Positions 35,049 through 45,700 of a stretch of DNA of 64,000 nucleotides are shown piece after piece (within the stretch, counting starts at the first letter, position 1; every line of letters begins with the position of its first letter). Position numbers and translations under genes: made by a program. The notes below the pieces were generated by a model that was not told the origin of the DNA, searched no databases, and saw nothing but the letters and a program-made list of their open reading frames with translations. The DNA is from Shewanella fidelis ATCC BAA-318 (GTDB lineage Bacteria > Pseudomonadota > Gammaproteobacteria > Enterobacterales > Shewanellaceae): positions 124,001-188,000 of the forward strand of contig NZ_JADX01000010.1 of assembly GCF_000518605.1 (NCBI RefSeq), read 5' to 3'.

Positions 35049-38000
35049 ATGAATTTTGCTGAATACTCGATTACCCATAAAGTCATTAGCTGGATGTTCG
35101 CCCTGCTACTGCTGGTTGGTGGCACCATCTCATTCTTTAGCTTAGGTCAGCTAGAGTTTCCTGAATTTACCATCAAACAAGCCTTGGTGGTGACCGCTTA
35201 TCCGGGTGCTTCACCTGAACAAGTTGAAGAGGAAGTCACCTTGCCGCTGGAGGATGCACTGCAGCAGCTTGATGGCATTAAGCACATTACTTCGGTCAAC
35301 AGTGCTGGCCTGTCGCAAATTGAAATCGAAATCAAAGACAACTATGGCGCTGATGAACTGCCTCAGGTGTGGGATGAAGTACGCCGCAAAATCAATGATA
35401 AAGCTGTTGAGCTACCGCCTGGGGTGATGGCGCCTAAGGTGATTGATGATTTTGGTGACGTTTACGGTATTTTGCTTAACGTCAGTGGTGAAGGTTACAG
35501 CGACCGCGAACTGCAAAACTATGCCGACTTTTTACGCCGTGAGCTAGTGCTGGTCAAAGGCATTAAAAAAGTCACCATCGCTGGCATTGTTAACGAGCAA
35601 GTGGTGGTTGAGATCTCCCAGCAAAAACTGAATGCCTTGGGCCTAGATCAAAACTATATCTATGGTCTTATCAATAGCCAGAACGTGGTCTCTAACGCTG
35701 GCAGCATGCTTGTTGGCGATAACCGCATTCGTATTCATCCAACTGGCGAGTTCAATAAGGTTAGCCAAATGGAGCGCTTGGTCATTAGTCCACCGGGCAG
35801 TGCCAAACTTATCTATTTAGGCGATATCGCCAAGATCTACAAAGACACCGAAGAGTCACCGGAGAGCATTTACCATGCAGATGGTAAAAAAGCTTTATCT
35901 ATTGGTATCGCATTTTCCAGTGGCGTTAACGTTGTAAATGTCGGTGAAGCGGTAAACGCGCGTATGGCAGAGCTTAATAGTGAGCTGCCTATTGGTATGT
36001 CTCTTGATACGGTTTATGACCAAAGTAAGATGGTGGACCAGACGGTCAATGGCTTTCTGGTTAACTTGGCCGAGTCAATTGCGATCGTTATTGGCGTACT
36101 ACTTATCTTTATGGGCGTTCGTTCTGGCCTATTAATGGGCTTAGTACTACTACTGACCATTTTAGGCACCTTTGTGGTGATGAATGTGCTCAATATTGAG
36201 TTGCAGATCATCTCATTAGGTGCACTGATCATCGCTTTAGGTATGCTGGTAGATAACGCTATTGTGGTTACTGAAGGCATTTTAATCGGCATTAAGCGTG
36301 GTCAAACTCGACTTGAAACCGCTAAACAAGTGATTTCACAAACCCAGTGGCCACTGCTTGGTGCGACGATTATTGCCATTATTGCGTTTGCGCCAATTGG
36401 CTTGTCAGATAACTCTACCGGCGAGTTTTGTGCTTCACTGTTCCAAGTATTGTTGATCTCGCTGTTTATCAGCTGGATCACCGCGATGACCCTAACACCG
36501 TTTTTCTGCAACCTGATGTTTAAAGACGGCATCGTCAGCGAAGAGGAAAATGACGATCCATACAAAGGTTGGTTATTCGGTTTATACCGTTACAGCTTAA
36601 ATCTGGCGATGCGCTTTAGGGTGGTCACCTTACTGCTAGTGATTAGCGCGCTGATCTCATCAGTATTTGGCTTTGCTCATGTGAAGAACGTGTTCTTTCC
36701 AGCCTCTAATACGCCCATGTTTTTTGTTGATGTGTGGATGCCTGAAGGCTCTGATATTAAAGCTACTGAGCGCCTATTAAGCCGCATTGAAACTGACTTA
36801 ATGGCTCAGCAACAAGCCGAAGATATTGGTCTGGTTAATCTGACCACAGTTGTTGGTCAAGGAGCGCAGCGCTTTGTATTGTCCTATGTACCTGAAAAAG
36901 GCTACAAGGCTTATGGTCAGCTGTTACTTGAAATGACAGATCTGCAAACACTTAATAGCTATATGCGCGTACTTGAGCGTGAGCTGAGCCTGAAATATCC
37001 AGAAGCGCAATATCGTTTTAAGTATATGGAAAATGGCCCAAGCCCAGCAGCCAAAATTGAGGCGCGCTTTTATGGTGAAGATCCACAAGTCCTGCGCCAA
37101 CTCGCCGCCCAAGCTGAAACCATCTTAAAAGCTGAACCAACCGCTGTAGGTGTGCGCCACAACTGGCGTAACCAAGTAACGATTGTGCGCCCGCAATTGG
37201 CTCTGGCACAAGCCCGTGAAACTGGAATTAGCAAGCAAGACTTAGACAGTGCGCTACTGACTAACTTTAGTGGCCAGCAAGTGGGGACTTATCGTGAAAA
37301 TAGTCATCTGTTGCCGATTATTGCCCGCGCCCCAGCAGAGGAACGCCTTGATGCACAAAGTATTTGGAAGTTGCAAATTTGGAGCAGTGAGAACAATACC
37401 TTTGTGCCTGTTACTCAAGTTGTATCTGACTTTACCACTGAGTGGGAAGATCCTTTGATTATGCGCCGTGATCGTAAACGGGTGATTTCAGTATTGGCTG
37501 ATCCGATCAATGGCACAGATGAAACCGCTGACTCAGTATTTAGAAAGATCAAAGCCGATATTGAAGCGATCCCACTACCGGCTGGCTATGAGTTGGAATG
37601 GGGCGGCGAATATGAAACTTCACTTGAAGCACAGGAGTCAGTATTTAGCTCAATTCCACTGGGTTATTTGGCGATGTTTTTAATTACCGTGCTGCTGTTT
37701 AACTCTGTCAGACAACCGCTAGTTATTTGGTTTACTGTGCCGCTGTCGCTTATTGGTGTGGTTTCTGGCTTATTACTCTTTGATGCTCCGTTTAGCTTTA
37801 TGGCGCTACTAGGCTTACTGAGCTTAACCGGCATGATCATTAAAAATGGCATTGTATTAGTTGATCAAATTAACCTTGAGTTATCTCAAGGCAAACCTGC
37901 TTATCAAGCTGTGGTCGACTCGGCGGTGAGCCGTGTGCGCCCAGTGTTGATGGCAGCAATTACCACTATGTTGGGGATGATCCCGTTGTTGTCTGATGCC

Positions 38001-38129
38001 TTCTTTGGCTCGATGGCGATCACTATTATCTTCGGCCTTGGTTTTGCGTCAGTACTGACATTAATCGTTTTGCCGGTGACCTACACCTTAGCATTCAGAA
38101 TTCCCTATCCACGCAAACAGACCGCCTAG
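35049..38129 (+). CDS. RND-family efflux pump (inner-membrane permease)
   Basis: A 1026-residue RND transporter with the expected repeat: helix 1 at about 10-30, a large periplasmic loop (PGASPEQVEEEVTLPLEDAL), helices 2-6 with GALIIALGMLVDNAIVVTEG (the proton-relay Asp helix), a second large loop and a matching second bundle with GMIIKNGIVLVDQINLEL. The length and the paired loops match AcrB-type hydrophobe/amphiphile pumps of the shorter MexW/VmeD-like branch rather than heavy-metal CusA. It works with the adaptor encoded just upstream. AAGAG lies eight bases before the ATG. The divergent LysR protein is its likely regulator. Confidence 0.93.
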   Translation: MNFAEYSITHKVISWMFALLLLVGGTISFFSLGQLEFPEFTIKQALVVTAYPGASPEQVEEEVTLPLEDALQQLDGIKHITSVNSAGLSQIEIEIKDNYGADELPQVWDEVRRKINDKAVELPPGVMAPKVIDDFGDVYGILLNVSGEGYSDRELQNYADFLRRELVLVKGIKKVTIAGIVNEQVVVEISQQKLNALGLDQNYIYGLINSQNVVSNAGSMLVGDNRIRIHPTGEFNKVSQMERLVISPPGSAKLIYLGDIAKIYKDTEESPESIYHADGKKALSIGIAFSSGVNVVNVGEAVNARMAELNSELPIGMSLDTVYDQSKMVDQTVNGFLVNLAESIAIVIGVLLIFMGVRSGLLMGLVLLLTILGTFVVMNVLNIELQIISLGALIIALGMLVDNAIVVTEGILIGIKRGQTRLETAKQVISQTQWPLLGATIIAIIAFAPIGLSDNSTGEFCASLFQVLLISLFISWITAMTLTPFFCNLMFKDGIVSEEENDDPYKGWLFGLYRYSLNLAMRFRVVTLLLVISALISSVFGFAHVKNVFFPASNTPMFFVDVWMPEGSDIKATERLLSRIETDLMAQQQAEDIGLVNLTTVVGQGAQRFVLSYVPEKGYKAYGQLLLEMTDLQTLNSYMRVLERELSLKYPEAQYRFKYMENGPSPAAKIEARFYGEDPQVLRQLAAQAETILKAEPTAVGVRHNWRNQVTIVRPQLALAQARETGISKQDLDSALLTNFSGQQVGTYRENSHLLPIIARAPAEERLDAQSIWKLQIWSSENNTFVPVTQVVSDFTTEWEDPLIMRRDRKRVISVLADPINGTDETADSVFRKIKADIEAIPLPAGYELEWGGEYETSLEAQESVFSSIPLGYLAMFLITVLLFNSVRQPLVIWFTVPLSLIGVVSGLLLFDAPFSFMALLGLLSLTGMIIKNGIVLVDQINLELSQGKPAYQAVVDSAVSRVRPVLMAAITTMLGMIPLLSDAFFGSMAITIIFGLGFASVLTLIVLPVTYTLAFRIPYPRKQTA

Positions 38130-38230
38130 GCGGATCTCAATCTGTAAGCCAGATAAGGACGCTGAATTTGAATACTCAATAAGGAGGTCAACAAAGTAAT
38201 CGTCAACCCCGAAAATTTGCTTCCCGGCGC

Positions 38231-38260
38231 CCCTGATTAAGCTCGCTTAATCAGGGTTTT
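38231..38260 (+). terminator. Intrinsic terminator of the RND operon
   Basis: CCCTGATTAA pairs perfectly with TTAATCAGGG around GCTCGC and is followed by a T-rich tail, about 100 bases after the pump stop. Confidence 0.88.
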
Positions 38261-38348
38261 TCGTTTTTAAATCTAACGATTCACCAGATAAACAAAATTT
38301 AACAGCATTTCCTAAGCGCAGCTGGTACTGTAACTAAAGGAGGCGTAT

Positions 38349-38702
38349 ATGAAACTTAACTCTTTTAGTCGTTCAGCTATAAATACCCTGCTCTTAAGCG
38401 TTTTACTTAGCGCCGCTATGCAGGCGAACGCCCAACAACAAACTGAAGAATATGCCATTGGGGTGATGATCAAGGCTCTTGATAGCGCCATCAAACAGCC
38501 ATCAAGCGAGTCATTAAACATCATTCAACAGTATGGTACCGATTCGCGTTATTATGTGATGATCCGTGGTTGGCTAGTGCAAGAGTTGCAAGGTGTAAAT
38601 AGCCAGTTAGCAGCCTACAGAAGTGAAGATGAGACAAAAGCTAGATTACAAGCTAAGCATGACTTTCTCAGCCAAGCGATCCGCCGTATCGATCTTGAAT
38701 GA
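38349..38702 (+). CDS. Small periplasmic protein, function unknown
   Basis: A 117-residue protein with a signal peptide ending QANA (near residue 27). The mature part is helical, with AIGVMIKALDSAIKQP and later LVQELQGVNSQLAAYRSEDETKARLQ, a pattern of amphipathic helices. I do not recognise a family. The ribosome binding site is strong (AAAGGAGG). The next gene starts 32 bases downstream and both end at a common terminator, so they form a two-gene unit. Confidence 0.65.
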   Translation: MKLNSFSRSAINTLLLSVLLSAAMQANAQQQTEEYAIGVMIKALDSAIKQPSSESLNIIQQYGTDSRYYVMIRGWLVQELQGVNSQLAAYRSEDETKARLQAKHDFLSQAIRRIDLE

Positions 38703-38733
38703 TCATCCCATTGACCCTCAATAAAAATACCTT

Positions 38734-39081
38734 ATGAAAACATCCGTAAAAGCCGCTCTCATCTCAGCCTTTGTTTGCCCCGGTGGCGGTCACTTCTATC
38801 TTAAAAAGACCTTAGTAGGTAACCTGTTTTTACTCAGTTCATTGGTGTCATTGTCGGTATTGTTATGGCATGCCTATCAACGAGCGCAAGTGATCTCAGA
38901 GCAGATCCTGCGCGGCGAGATCCCACTCGAACTTAATGCGATCTACAGCGCTGTGACCCAAGCGCCGATGGGTAATGAAGCCTTATACGTCAACCTTGCC
39001 ACAGCTGGCTTTATTTTAACTTGGGTGCTGGCCGCCCTTGATGCATACCGTCTAGGTAAACGTATTGATGACCAACAGTAA
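38734..39081 (+). CDS. Small inner-membrane protein, TM2-like N-terminus
   Basis: A 115-residue protein with two or three helices. The N-terminal stretch KAALISAFVCPGGGHFYLKKTLVGNLFLLSS, with its PGGGHFYL turn between two hydrophobic segments, resembles the G-x-G-x-(H/D)-(R/F)-(F/L)-Y-L turn of TM2-domain and related small membrane proteins. The last helix (about 88-107) ends in a basic tail. Function is unknown. It follows the secreted protein at 38349 in the same unit. Confidence 0.65.
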   Translation: MKTSVKAALISAFVCPGGGHFYLKKTLVGNLFLLSSLVSLSVLLWHAYQRAQVISEQILRGEIPLELNAIYSAVTQAPMGNEALYVNLATAGFILTWVLAALDAYRLGKRIDDQQ

Positions 39082-39107
39082 AAAGGGCTACTCGTCAGTA
39101 GCCCTTT
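39082..39107. terminator. Bidirectional intrinsic terminator
   Basis: AAAGGGCTAC pairs perfectly with GTAGCCCTTT around TCGTCA. On the minus strand TTTTTA follows the stem, so it also serves the DFSK-repeat gene. Confidence 0.85.
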
Positions 39108-39134
39108 GCTTCTCAGTTGGTATTTAGCGAATTG

Positions 39135-39452
39135 CTAGATACACACATCGCGTATAAACGCGTCTGTTTTAGAGAAATCGTGTTGAGTAGATGGCTTAGT
39201 ATAGCCACGTTGTTTGGCTTGAGGATTTTTCGAAAAATCATATTCACTGGTTGCCGCTAACGGCTTAGAAAAATCGTGCCGCGTTGAGCCACGTTGAATA
39301 TTATTTGCTTGTTGTGACGCTGACACATTTTTAGAAAAATCATAATCAGCACGTGCTGCTGCGGTTTTTGAAAAATCTGGTCGTTCTGCCATTGCTGAGC
39401 TAGAAATACAGCCAATCGCTAGTGTTAAGGCTACGCTGGTTAATTTTTTCAT
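39135..39452 (-). CDS. Secreted low-complexity protein with repeated DFSK motifs
   Basis: A 105-residue protein. After a signal peptide (cleavage after SAMA, residue 22) the mature chain of about 83 residues is a string of DFSK units: RPDFSKT, YDFSKNV, HDFSKPL, YDFSKNP and HDFSKTD, spaced 12-20 residues apart by Ala/Gln/Arg-rich linkers. It ends with a single Cys (RDVCI). The DFSK core stays invariant while the spacers change, which suggests that each unit binds the same partner or ligand. I know no family with this pattern. GGAG lies six bases before the ATG. Confidence 0.7.
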   Translation of the reverse strand: MKKLTSVALTLAIGCISSSAMAERPDFSKTAAARADYDFSKNVSASQQANNIQRGSTRHDFSKPLAATSEYDFSKNPQAKQRGYTKPSTQHDFSKTDAFIRDVCI

Positions 39453-39589
39453 TTACAACTCCAATCTTATTTGCCCACATCTGCTTAACAACCAGTCTAC
39501 ATAAACTGTCTGTTATAGAGAATAAAAAAGAGGCAAATTTTGCATTTTGATACAATTTAAATATAAATAACTGAATTTTTAATCATCAG

Positions 39590-40051
39590 TTATAGATTTG
39601 GAGGAGGTGTAACGACATGAAGTTTAACGGTTTTAATTGACCAGCTCGGTCCATCTATCAAACTCTGGCCAATATCCTGTTTTAGAAACAAAATAGCCAT
39701 TGCAGCGAGACCGAGAGCACAACTACTGTGGCTAGTGCAATGCCCAGAAGACAAGATCTGACAACTTGCTTCACACAGTCTTTGCCCTATTTGCTCGCTA
39801 ATCTCCAGCATTAAACTGAATAAACTGGCGTCAGAATTGACACCACTTATATCATTTATCAAAACAGGAGTTGCATTGAAATCGGCCTCAGCAGCCAATG
39901 AAAGCATGGGTTGTTGCAAATGTAGTTCAAGCTGTTGCAGAAAGTGTGGTTCAAGCCGATGTAACTGATCAGGCAACGCCATAGCAGGGCTCAGTAAAAA
40001 CTGTCCCAGCAAGGAGATAAATAATACCCAATGAGCTAACTGTTTGGCCAT
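39590..40051 (-). CDS. Cys-containing secreted protein, function unknown
   Basis: A 153-residue protein with a signal peptide (cleavage after AMA, near residue 25). Near residues 92-112 four Cys lie close together in LCEASCQILSSGHCTSHSSC, a possible metal-binding or disulfide cluster. A hydrophobic segment follows (ALGLAAMAILFL) and the end is VVTPPPNL. The Cys/His cluster followed by a Pro-rich end is loosely like DUF2946-type metal-associated periplasmic proteins, but I cannot claim homology. It stands alone between a 137-base gap and the metalloprotease terminator. Confidence 0.55.
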   Translation of the reverse strand: MAKQLAHWVLFISLLGQFLLSPAMALPDQLHRLEPHFLQQLELHLQQPMLSLAAEADFNATPVLINDISGVNSDASLFSLMLEISEQIGQRLCEASCQILSSGHCTSHSSCALGLAAMAILFLKQDIGQSLIDGPSWSIKTVKLHVVTPPPNL

Positions 40052-40130
40052 TTATAAATTGCACAAGAATAACATCTACCCTGTAGACTGAGTACTAAGC
40101 AAATAGTTTCAAAGATAAATTTTTAAAATA

Positions 40131-40157
40131 AAAAAGCGCGATCAGTTCGCGCTTTTT
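40131..40157 (-). terminator. Intrinsic terminator of the metalloprotease gene
   Basis: AAAAAGCGCG pairs perfectly with CGCGCTTTTT around a seven-base loop, 22 bases beyond the stop at 40179 on the minus strand, with T-runs on both strands. Confidence 0.9.
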
Positions 40158-40178
40158 CCATTGTTCCGCTAACGCAGA

Positions 40179-42584
40179 TTAAATCGGCGAGCCCGGTGGC
40201 ATAGCTAATGGTTTCACAATCAACTTAAACTCGTTATCAGTTAAGCCTTTTTGCACCCCTTGTAATAGCCAAGCAAAATGAGCCGCTTCATAAGCACTTA
40301 CTCGCTTAACCTTACGTTTTAGCTGCTTTGTTAAATAAGCCAATCGCTCTGCCAGCTGAGCTTTAACTTCTGGTCGCGTATTGTCATCATGGTAGGTCGC
40401 CAATAGGCTATCAACCATGACCGCATTGACTCGCATCCATACCCCAAGCTCTGGCCCAGTTGGAATATCGCTAAATACCGTCGCGGCAAACACTTTGTCG
40501 GTAAGCTTAGCGACTGACAGCTGCTCTTTGTCACTCAAATACGCTTGGTTAACTCGGTTAATTCTCGCTGGAGCGTAGATCTGCGTCAGCGTTAACCGAC
40601 TTAATACCTCTGCCATGCCGACTGGATCGATAACAACCCCAAGCGCAGAATCAAAGCTTTCGCGGGTTTTATAGTAGTTACCAGCCTTGGGTACTAAGAT
40701 CTCTTGTAAGCGCTCTGGTACAACTAGCTGCTCAGCAGACAGCGTGGCAAGCAGTGCCTCTAACGCCTGCTGCTGAATGGCTGGTGCGACATAGTGCCAA
40801 CTCTTGCCATCGACGCCATCGCTGTAGCTATAGGTTGTTCCGCCAAGCATTTTCGCCGCAGCAGCAATTTGAAAACGGGTGAGTAAGTAGATAGGCACAA
40901 AGGTGTCTTGTAACTCACCTTGTGGTTGCTCTGCTAGCAGCGCATCAGCCGAAAAGCCGGCGATCGCTTTAGCTCTAACTTCAGCGAGTCGATTAAGCTC
41001 TGCAACCGGATCACTGCCGTTATCCCAAAGGCTTGCATAAGCATTACTGGCCGCTTGTGAGCGAGAATCTGCTTCTCCAATATAGCGCAGCCCCTGTTTA
41101 GCAACCTCTTGCCGCAGTTGTGCTAGCCCAGCAGTTTCGGCTTGCGCATCGGCGTATTCACCATAACCATAAGCTACAGTGTACTTATCCCAAGCGCCGA
41201 TACCTTCATCGTAAGGCTGGCTAATATCAATTTGATCGCCGTTTAGGGTGACTTTAGGATGCGGGTAATCCATCACAGAGGCATTGTTATTACTCGATGC
41301 AGCAAAGTTATGATCTAAACCTAACGTGTGGCCAATTTCATGAGCTGACAGCTGACGAATACGCGCTAATGCTAACTGCATAGAGGCTTCATCAGCCGCA
41401 GCTCTGTCTTGCCAGCCAGCCGTTAAACCACGAGCGATCAAATGATCTTGGCGCACTCGTTGGCTACCTAGGGTCACATGACCTTTAATTATCTCACCTG
41501 TACGAGGATCGGTGATCGCCGCACCATAAGACCAGCCACGCGTTGCACGGTGAACCCATTGGATCACGTTGTAACGCACATCTTGTGGATCTGCATCCTC
41601 TGGCAATAACTCTACTTTAAAGCCATTAATAAAGCCTGCATCGGTAAAGGCTTGCTCCCACCAGCGAGCACCATCTAATAGTGCAGTGCGGATCGGTTCA
41701 GGCACACCCGGATCGAGATAATAGGTGATCGGTTTTACCACTTGGCTTGGCGCACTACCTGGGGTGACTTTTTCAAGGCGGTGACGCAGCAGAAAGCGCT
41801 GGCGAATATCTTGATCGACTTGAGTCGCATAATCTAAGTATTCATCAGACAGGTATCCACTAAGTGGGTGATACGCTCGGGCTTGATAACCCTCTTCAGG
41901 CAAAGCAATGAAGGAGTAACGCATACGCACAGATAGATGTTTAGCATCAGGCGTGACTTGAGCAACATAGTTACCTTTTTTAGCACTATTAAAGGTCAGC
42001 AGTACGTCGACGTCGCTGTTACGCTCAAACGATTTAACCCCTTCAGGTAAAATGAGTGATTTAGCTGGATCGAGCTGATAGCTACCCTGCTTAGTACGCT
42101 CTAAGGTATCGCTGATCCCATGCAGATCATTAACAACCAGATCGTTTATTGCGACTAGATTACGTTTACCTGTAACCAACTTACCGCGCCACAGTACCGA
42201 TTCAGCAAATGCCTCTTTCACTGCTCGCTGCTCAGCAGCATTGTCGGTATTGGCACGATATTGAGTATTTAATTGCTTTAAGATCAAGTAGGGTCCATGG
42301 CGCTCAAACTGCACCATGCGGGTACGTCCAAGTTGACCGCGATCTAAGCCAATATCATTAGATCCAACCCCATGAGGCAAACTGGTGAGCAATAAAAAAG
42401 GCTCATTAAGCTTATTGGCTTCAAGGTAAAGATCGCCTGAATTTTGCTGGTAAAACAGGTTAACAAAACCGGTTGCGGCTTGGCTTTTCTTGATAATTGT
42501 GGCGCTATTTGTGGTGGAAGCCACCGAGCTGGTTAGCGGCGTAATTGCGAGTGCTATCGCCAGCGCGAGCTTGTAGGGTCTCAT
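40179..42584 (-). CDS. Secreted zinc metalloprotease (DUF5117/DUF4953 zincin)
   Basis: An 801-residue protein with a signal peptide (cleavage near SSVAS, residue 23). The N-terminal third is the DUF5117-like beta domain (LYLEANKLNEPFLLL). The zinc site, at about residues 413-423, is the extended HEIGHTLGLDHNF (HExxHxxGxxH) with the Met-turn NNASVMDYPHP downstream, so it is a metzincin-like protease with an intact site. The rest matches the DUF4953 region. Such proteins are common and uncharacterised in marine Proteobacteria and Bacteroidetes. The ATG has AAGGAG six bases upstream. Periplasmic or outer-membrane degradation of proteins is the likely role. Confidence 0.85.
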   Translation of the reverse strand: MRPYKLALAIALAITPLTSSVASTTNSATIIKKSQAATGFVNLFYQQNSGDLYLEANKLNEPFLLLTSLPHGVGSNDIGLDRGQLGRTRMVQFERHGPYLILKQLNTQYRANTDNAAEQRAVKEAFAESVLWRGKLVTGKRNLVAINDLVVNDLHGISDTLERTKQGSYQLDPAKSLILPEGVKSFERNSDVDVLLTFNSAKKGNYVAQVTPDAKHLSVRMRYSFIALPEEGYQARAYHPLSGYLSDEYLDYATQVDQDIRQRFLLRHRLEKVTPGSAPSQVVKPITYYLDPGVPEPIRTALLDGARWWEQAFTDAGFINGFKVELLPEDADPQDVRYNVIQWVHRATRGWSYGAAITDPRTGEIIKGHVTLGSQRVRQDHLIARGLTAGWQDRAAADEASMQLALARIRQLSAHEIGHTLGLDHNFAASSNNNASVMDYPHPKVTLNGDQIDISQPYDEGIGAWDKYTVAYGYGEYADAQAETAGLAQLRQEVAKQGLRYIGEADSRSQAASNAYASLWDNGSDPVAELNRLAEVRAKAIAGFSADALLAEQPQGELQDTFVPIYLLTRFQIAAAAKMLGGTTYSYSDGVDGKSWHYVAPAIQQQALEALLATLSAEQLVVPERLQEILVPKAGNYYKTRESFDSALGVVIDPVGMAEVLSRLTLTQIYAPARINRVNQAYLSDKEQLSVAKLTDKVFAATVFSDIPTGPELGVWMRVNAVMVDSLLATYHDDNTRPEVKAQLAERLAYLTKQLKRKVKRVSAYEAAHFAWLLQGVQKGLTDNEFKLIVKPLAMPPGSPI

Positions 42585-42659
42585 TAGATCTCCTTGATCT
42601 TTGTTGGTCGCTACCTTAGGTATCGGTAGTCTTTATTTTTATCCCATTTAGCTTAATAA

Positions 42660-42685
42660 ATAGGCTTGCCGATTAGCAAGCCTAT
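42660..42685 (-). terminator. Probable terminator of the hybrid kinase gene
   Basis: ATAGGCTTGC pairs perfectly with GCAAGCCTAT around CGATTA. On the minus strand TTTATT follows. It lies between the kinase stop and the metalloprotease start. Confidence 0.7.
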
Positions 42686-42728
42686 CTTGATCTATTTGAA
42701 TAACTATCACTTAGCCTTCATATTCAAG

Positions 42729-45700
42729 CTATGCTTTAGACTTTCTGCCGCACTCACTTATCCAGTGGCTAAGCGTGTCAAACAACTCGGTAAGAACAAT
42801 TGGCTTAGTAATATGCGCGTTCATTCCCGCCTCTAGACTTTTCTCGCGATCACCAGACATAGCATGTGCCGTCATCGCAATGACTGGTAAGTCTGCACTT
42901 GAGTAACGCTTACGTAGCTCTTTAGTCGCTGTTAGGCCGTCCATCACTGGCATCTGAATATCCATCAATACTGCGTCATAGTTGGCTTTATCAATCATAT
43001 CAATGGCGATTTGACCGTTTTCAGCCACATCGACGACATAACCCGCACTCTTTAGCAGTTCAGTCGCTACTTGCTGGTTAATAAAGTTGTCTTCAACTAA
43101 TAGTACGTAACCGGCATCCTGATCTATAACCTCATCATTTGCTTCTGGAGTTGGGTTTAGACGCGGCTCATCAGCAAAGGCAGAGATAATTTCGTCAAAC
43201 AAAGATGATGCCTTAAATGGCTTTTGCAGCAGCGCATACACGTTGGCATCGGCCACATCTTTTTGCATTGGCTCAGCAGAGTAAGCCGTCATCATCATAA
43301 TGATAGGACGCTTCTCTAGGCGGCCATCGGCCACCATGGCATCGATCTTTTTAATCACCTCGATGCCGTCCATCTCTGGCATCATCCAGTCGAGTAGCAA
43401 CAGATCGACAGGGTTATTCTCTAGCTTATACAAGCCCTCAGGACCACTAGCAGCGGTATCAACATGGAAGTGGAAATCACGCATCACATTAGAATAGATC
43501 TGCAGTGCCGTAGGGTTATCGTCAATCACTAGTGTTTTCAGGTTGCCTAAGGTTTCAGGGACCACTAACGGTAACACTTCTGCCTCTTCTGCAATTTCAA
43601 AGCTAATGGTAAAGCTAAAGGTACTGCCCTCGCCCATTTCACTTTCAACCTGCATGGTGCCGCCCATCATAGACACTAAGTGCTTACTAATGGATAGACC
43701 TAGACCTGTACCACCGTACTTACGGGTTGTTGAACCATCGGCTTGAGCAAAGGCGTCAAACAGCGTTGCTTGCTGTTCTTTGCTGATCCCTATACCGGTA
43801 TCGCGGATCCAGAATTTAAGAGTGATCCGTTGATCGCGCTCACCTACATCTTCACAGCCCAACTCAATTTCACCGGACTGAGTAAATTTAACCGCGTTTG
43901 AGAGTAAGTTAATTAACACTTGGCCTAAACGTAGTGGATCGCCTTCTAAGATCAATCCTGCGGTAACGGGCGCATATAGCAGTAACTCAACGCCCTTTTC
44001 TTGCGCTTTTAAGGCGTTTAGATCCAGCGCATGTTCCAGCACTTTATCTAGCGGGAAGGCAACACGCTCGAGTTCAAGTTTACCGGCTTCGATCTTAGAG
44101 AAATCAAGAATGTCGTTAATGATCCTCAATAGCGAGTGCGCCGAGAAGCCTGCCTTCTCAAGATAATCTTTTTGTTGCGCTGTTAATGAGGTGCGCTGCG
44201 CCAACTGCAACATACCAATGATCGCATTCATCGGTGTGCGGATCTCATGGCTCATGTTAGCTAAGAATTCACTCTTATACAGGTTAGCCATTTCCGCATC
44301 TTGCTTGGCTTCCAGCATCGCCACTTCGTTACTCTTATGGCGAGTAATATCCTTGTGCGTTCCCACCATACGCTTTGGCTTACCATTAGCGGTAAACTCA
44401 ACCATACGCCCACGAGACAGGAGCCAATGGTATTCACCGCTCTTGCCTAACATTCTAAATTCAATATCAAAAGCACCAATAGGATCACTTAAGTATTGTT
44501 CACGATACTCCTGCACTCGGATCAGATCGTCTGGATGAATTAATTCATCGATCGTCGACACCAAAGCTGGGAACTCATTAACCTTATAGCCCAACATTGA
44601 GTAGTACGCAGGGTTACAAATGATCTGCTCTGAGTCTAAATACCAATCCCACAAGCCATCTTCTACCGCATCCATGGCTAAGTGATAACGCTCTTCCGAT
44701 AACCTTAGCTGCTCTGCTGATTCATACTCACGGGTAACGTCACGCCAAACTGCGATCAAACCTAGCAGTTCATGGCGACTGTTATAGAAAGGGATCTTCA
44801 ATACGTCGAGTAATACCGGTTTATCTGCGATCTCAACCTTTTCTTGGTAGCGCAGCGGCACACGATCGTTCAGCACGCGCTCATCTTCAGCGCGGATCCG
44901 CGAGGCTTGCTCGTCAGGTGTGAGGGCGTCTGAGTACTGACCGATCATATCGCCTTCGCTGAAGCCCAACATACGTTCTGCAGATTTGTTACAGCCTAAG
45001 TAACGGCCATCTTTATCTTTAAAGACAATCGCCTCAGGGATCGAGTCTAACAGTGAACGCAGCAAGGCATATTCTTGCTCACGTCGCTCTGTTGTCTCTT
45101 TTAAGCGCTCTGTTCGTTGTGCTACTAGCTTATCGAGACGACGGTTTTGCTCTGCAAGGTGACGAGTATACTGTTGGTTCTCTTCAAAAATTCGGCTAAC
45201 GAGTTGGAACCAAGGCGCCCAGCCTACGGTGATTTTCGCTGGCGGTTTAATCGGCTCAGCCGAACACTCTTCAAGGTGCGTCAGTAGTCTTGAAGCAGGG
45301 TTAACAAACGAGCGTCGAGTTTGCCAGTGTACAATGGTCACCAATAGCGATAAGGCTAACACCACTAATAAGAAGGTCAGCTCAAGCTTTTCCCATGAGT
45401 CTTTAAATAGCTCATCAACATCTTGTAGGTATAACAAACGCCACGGTGCATTATGTAAGGCTACCGAGTGGATATAATAGCCATTACGGATAATGCCTTC
45501 ATGGGCATCAAATAGCTCTGATTCAGGGATCGAATGCAGCTCAGACGGGATCTTCTGACTGATATGGTAAACCCGATTAACATCGGAAGTGTCGATATCA
45601 CTGTGGGTCAAAATATTATTATTCTGATCCAGCAAAATCACGGTGCCGGGCATTTTAAAATACAGGCGAATTTGCTTGCGCAGTGATGCCAACGTCATAT

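Noticed and set aside
38181..38220. Strong Shine-Dalgarno-like AAGGAGGTC after the RND pump
   Set aside because: No ATG, GTG or TTG lies at a useful distance, so no small ORF can be supported.
39153..39390. DFSK-coding repeats as a DNA repeat array
   Set aside because: The repetition is at protein level; codons and spacers differ between units, so it is not a CRISPR-like or tandem DNA array.
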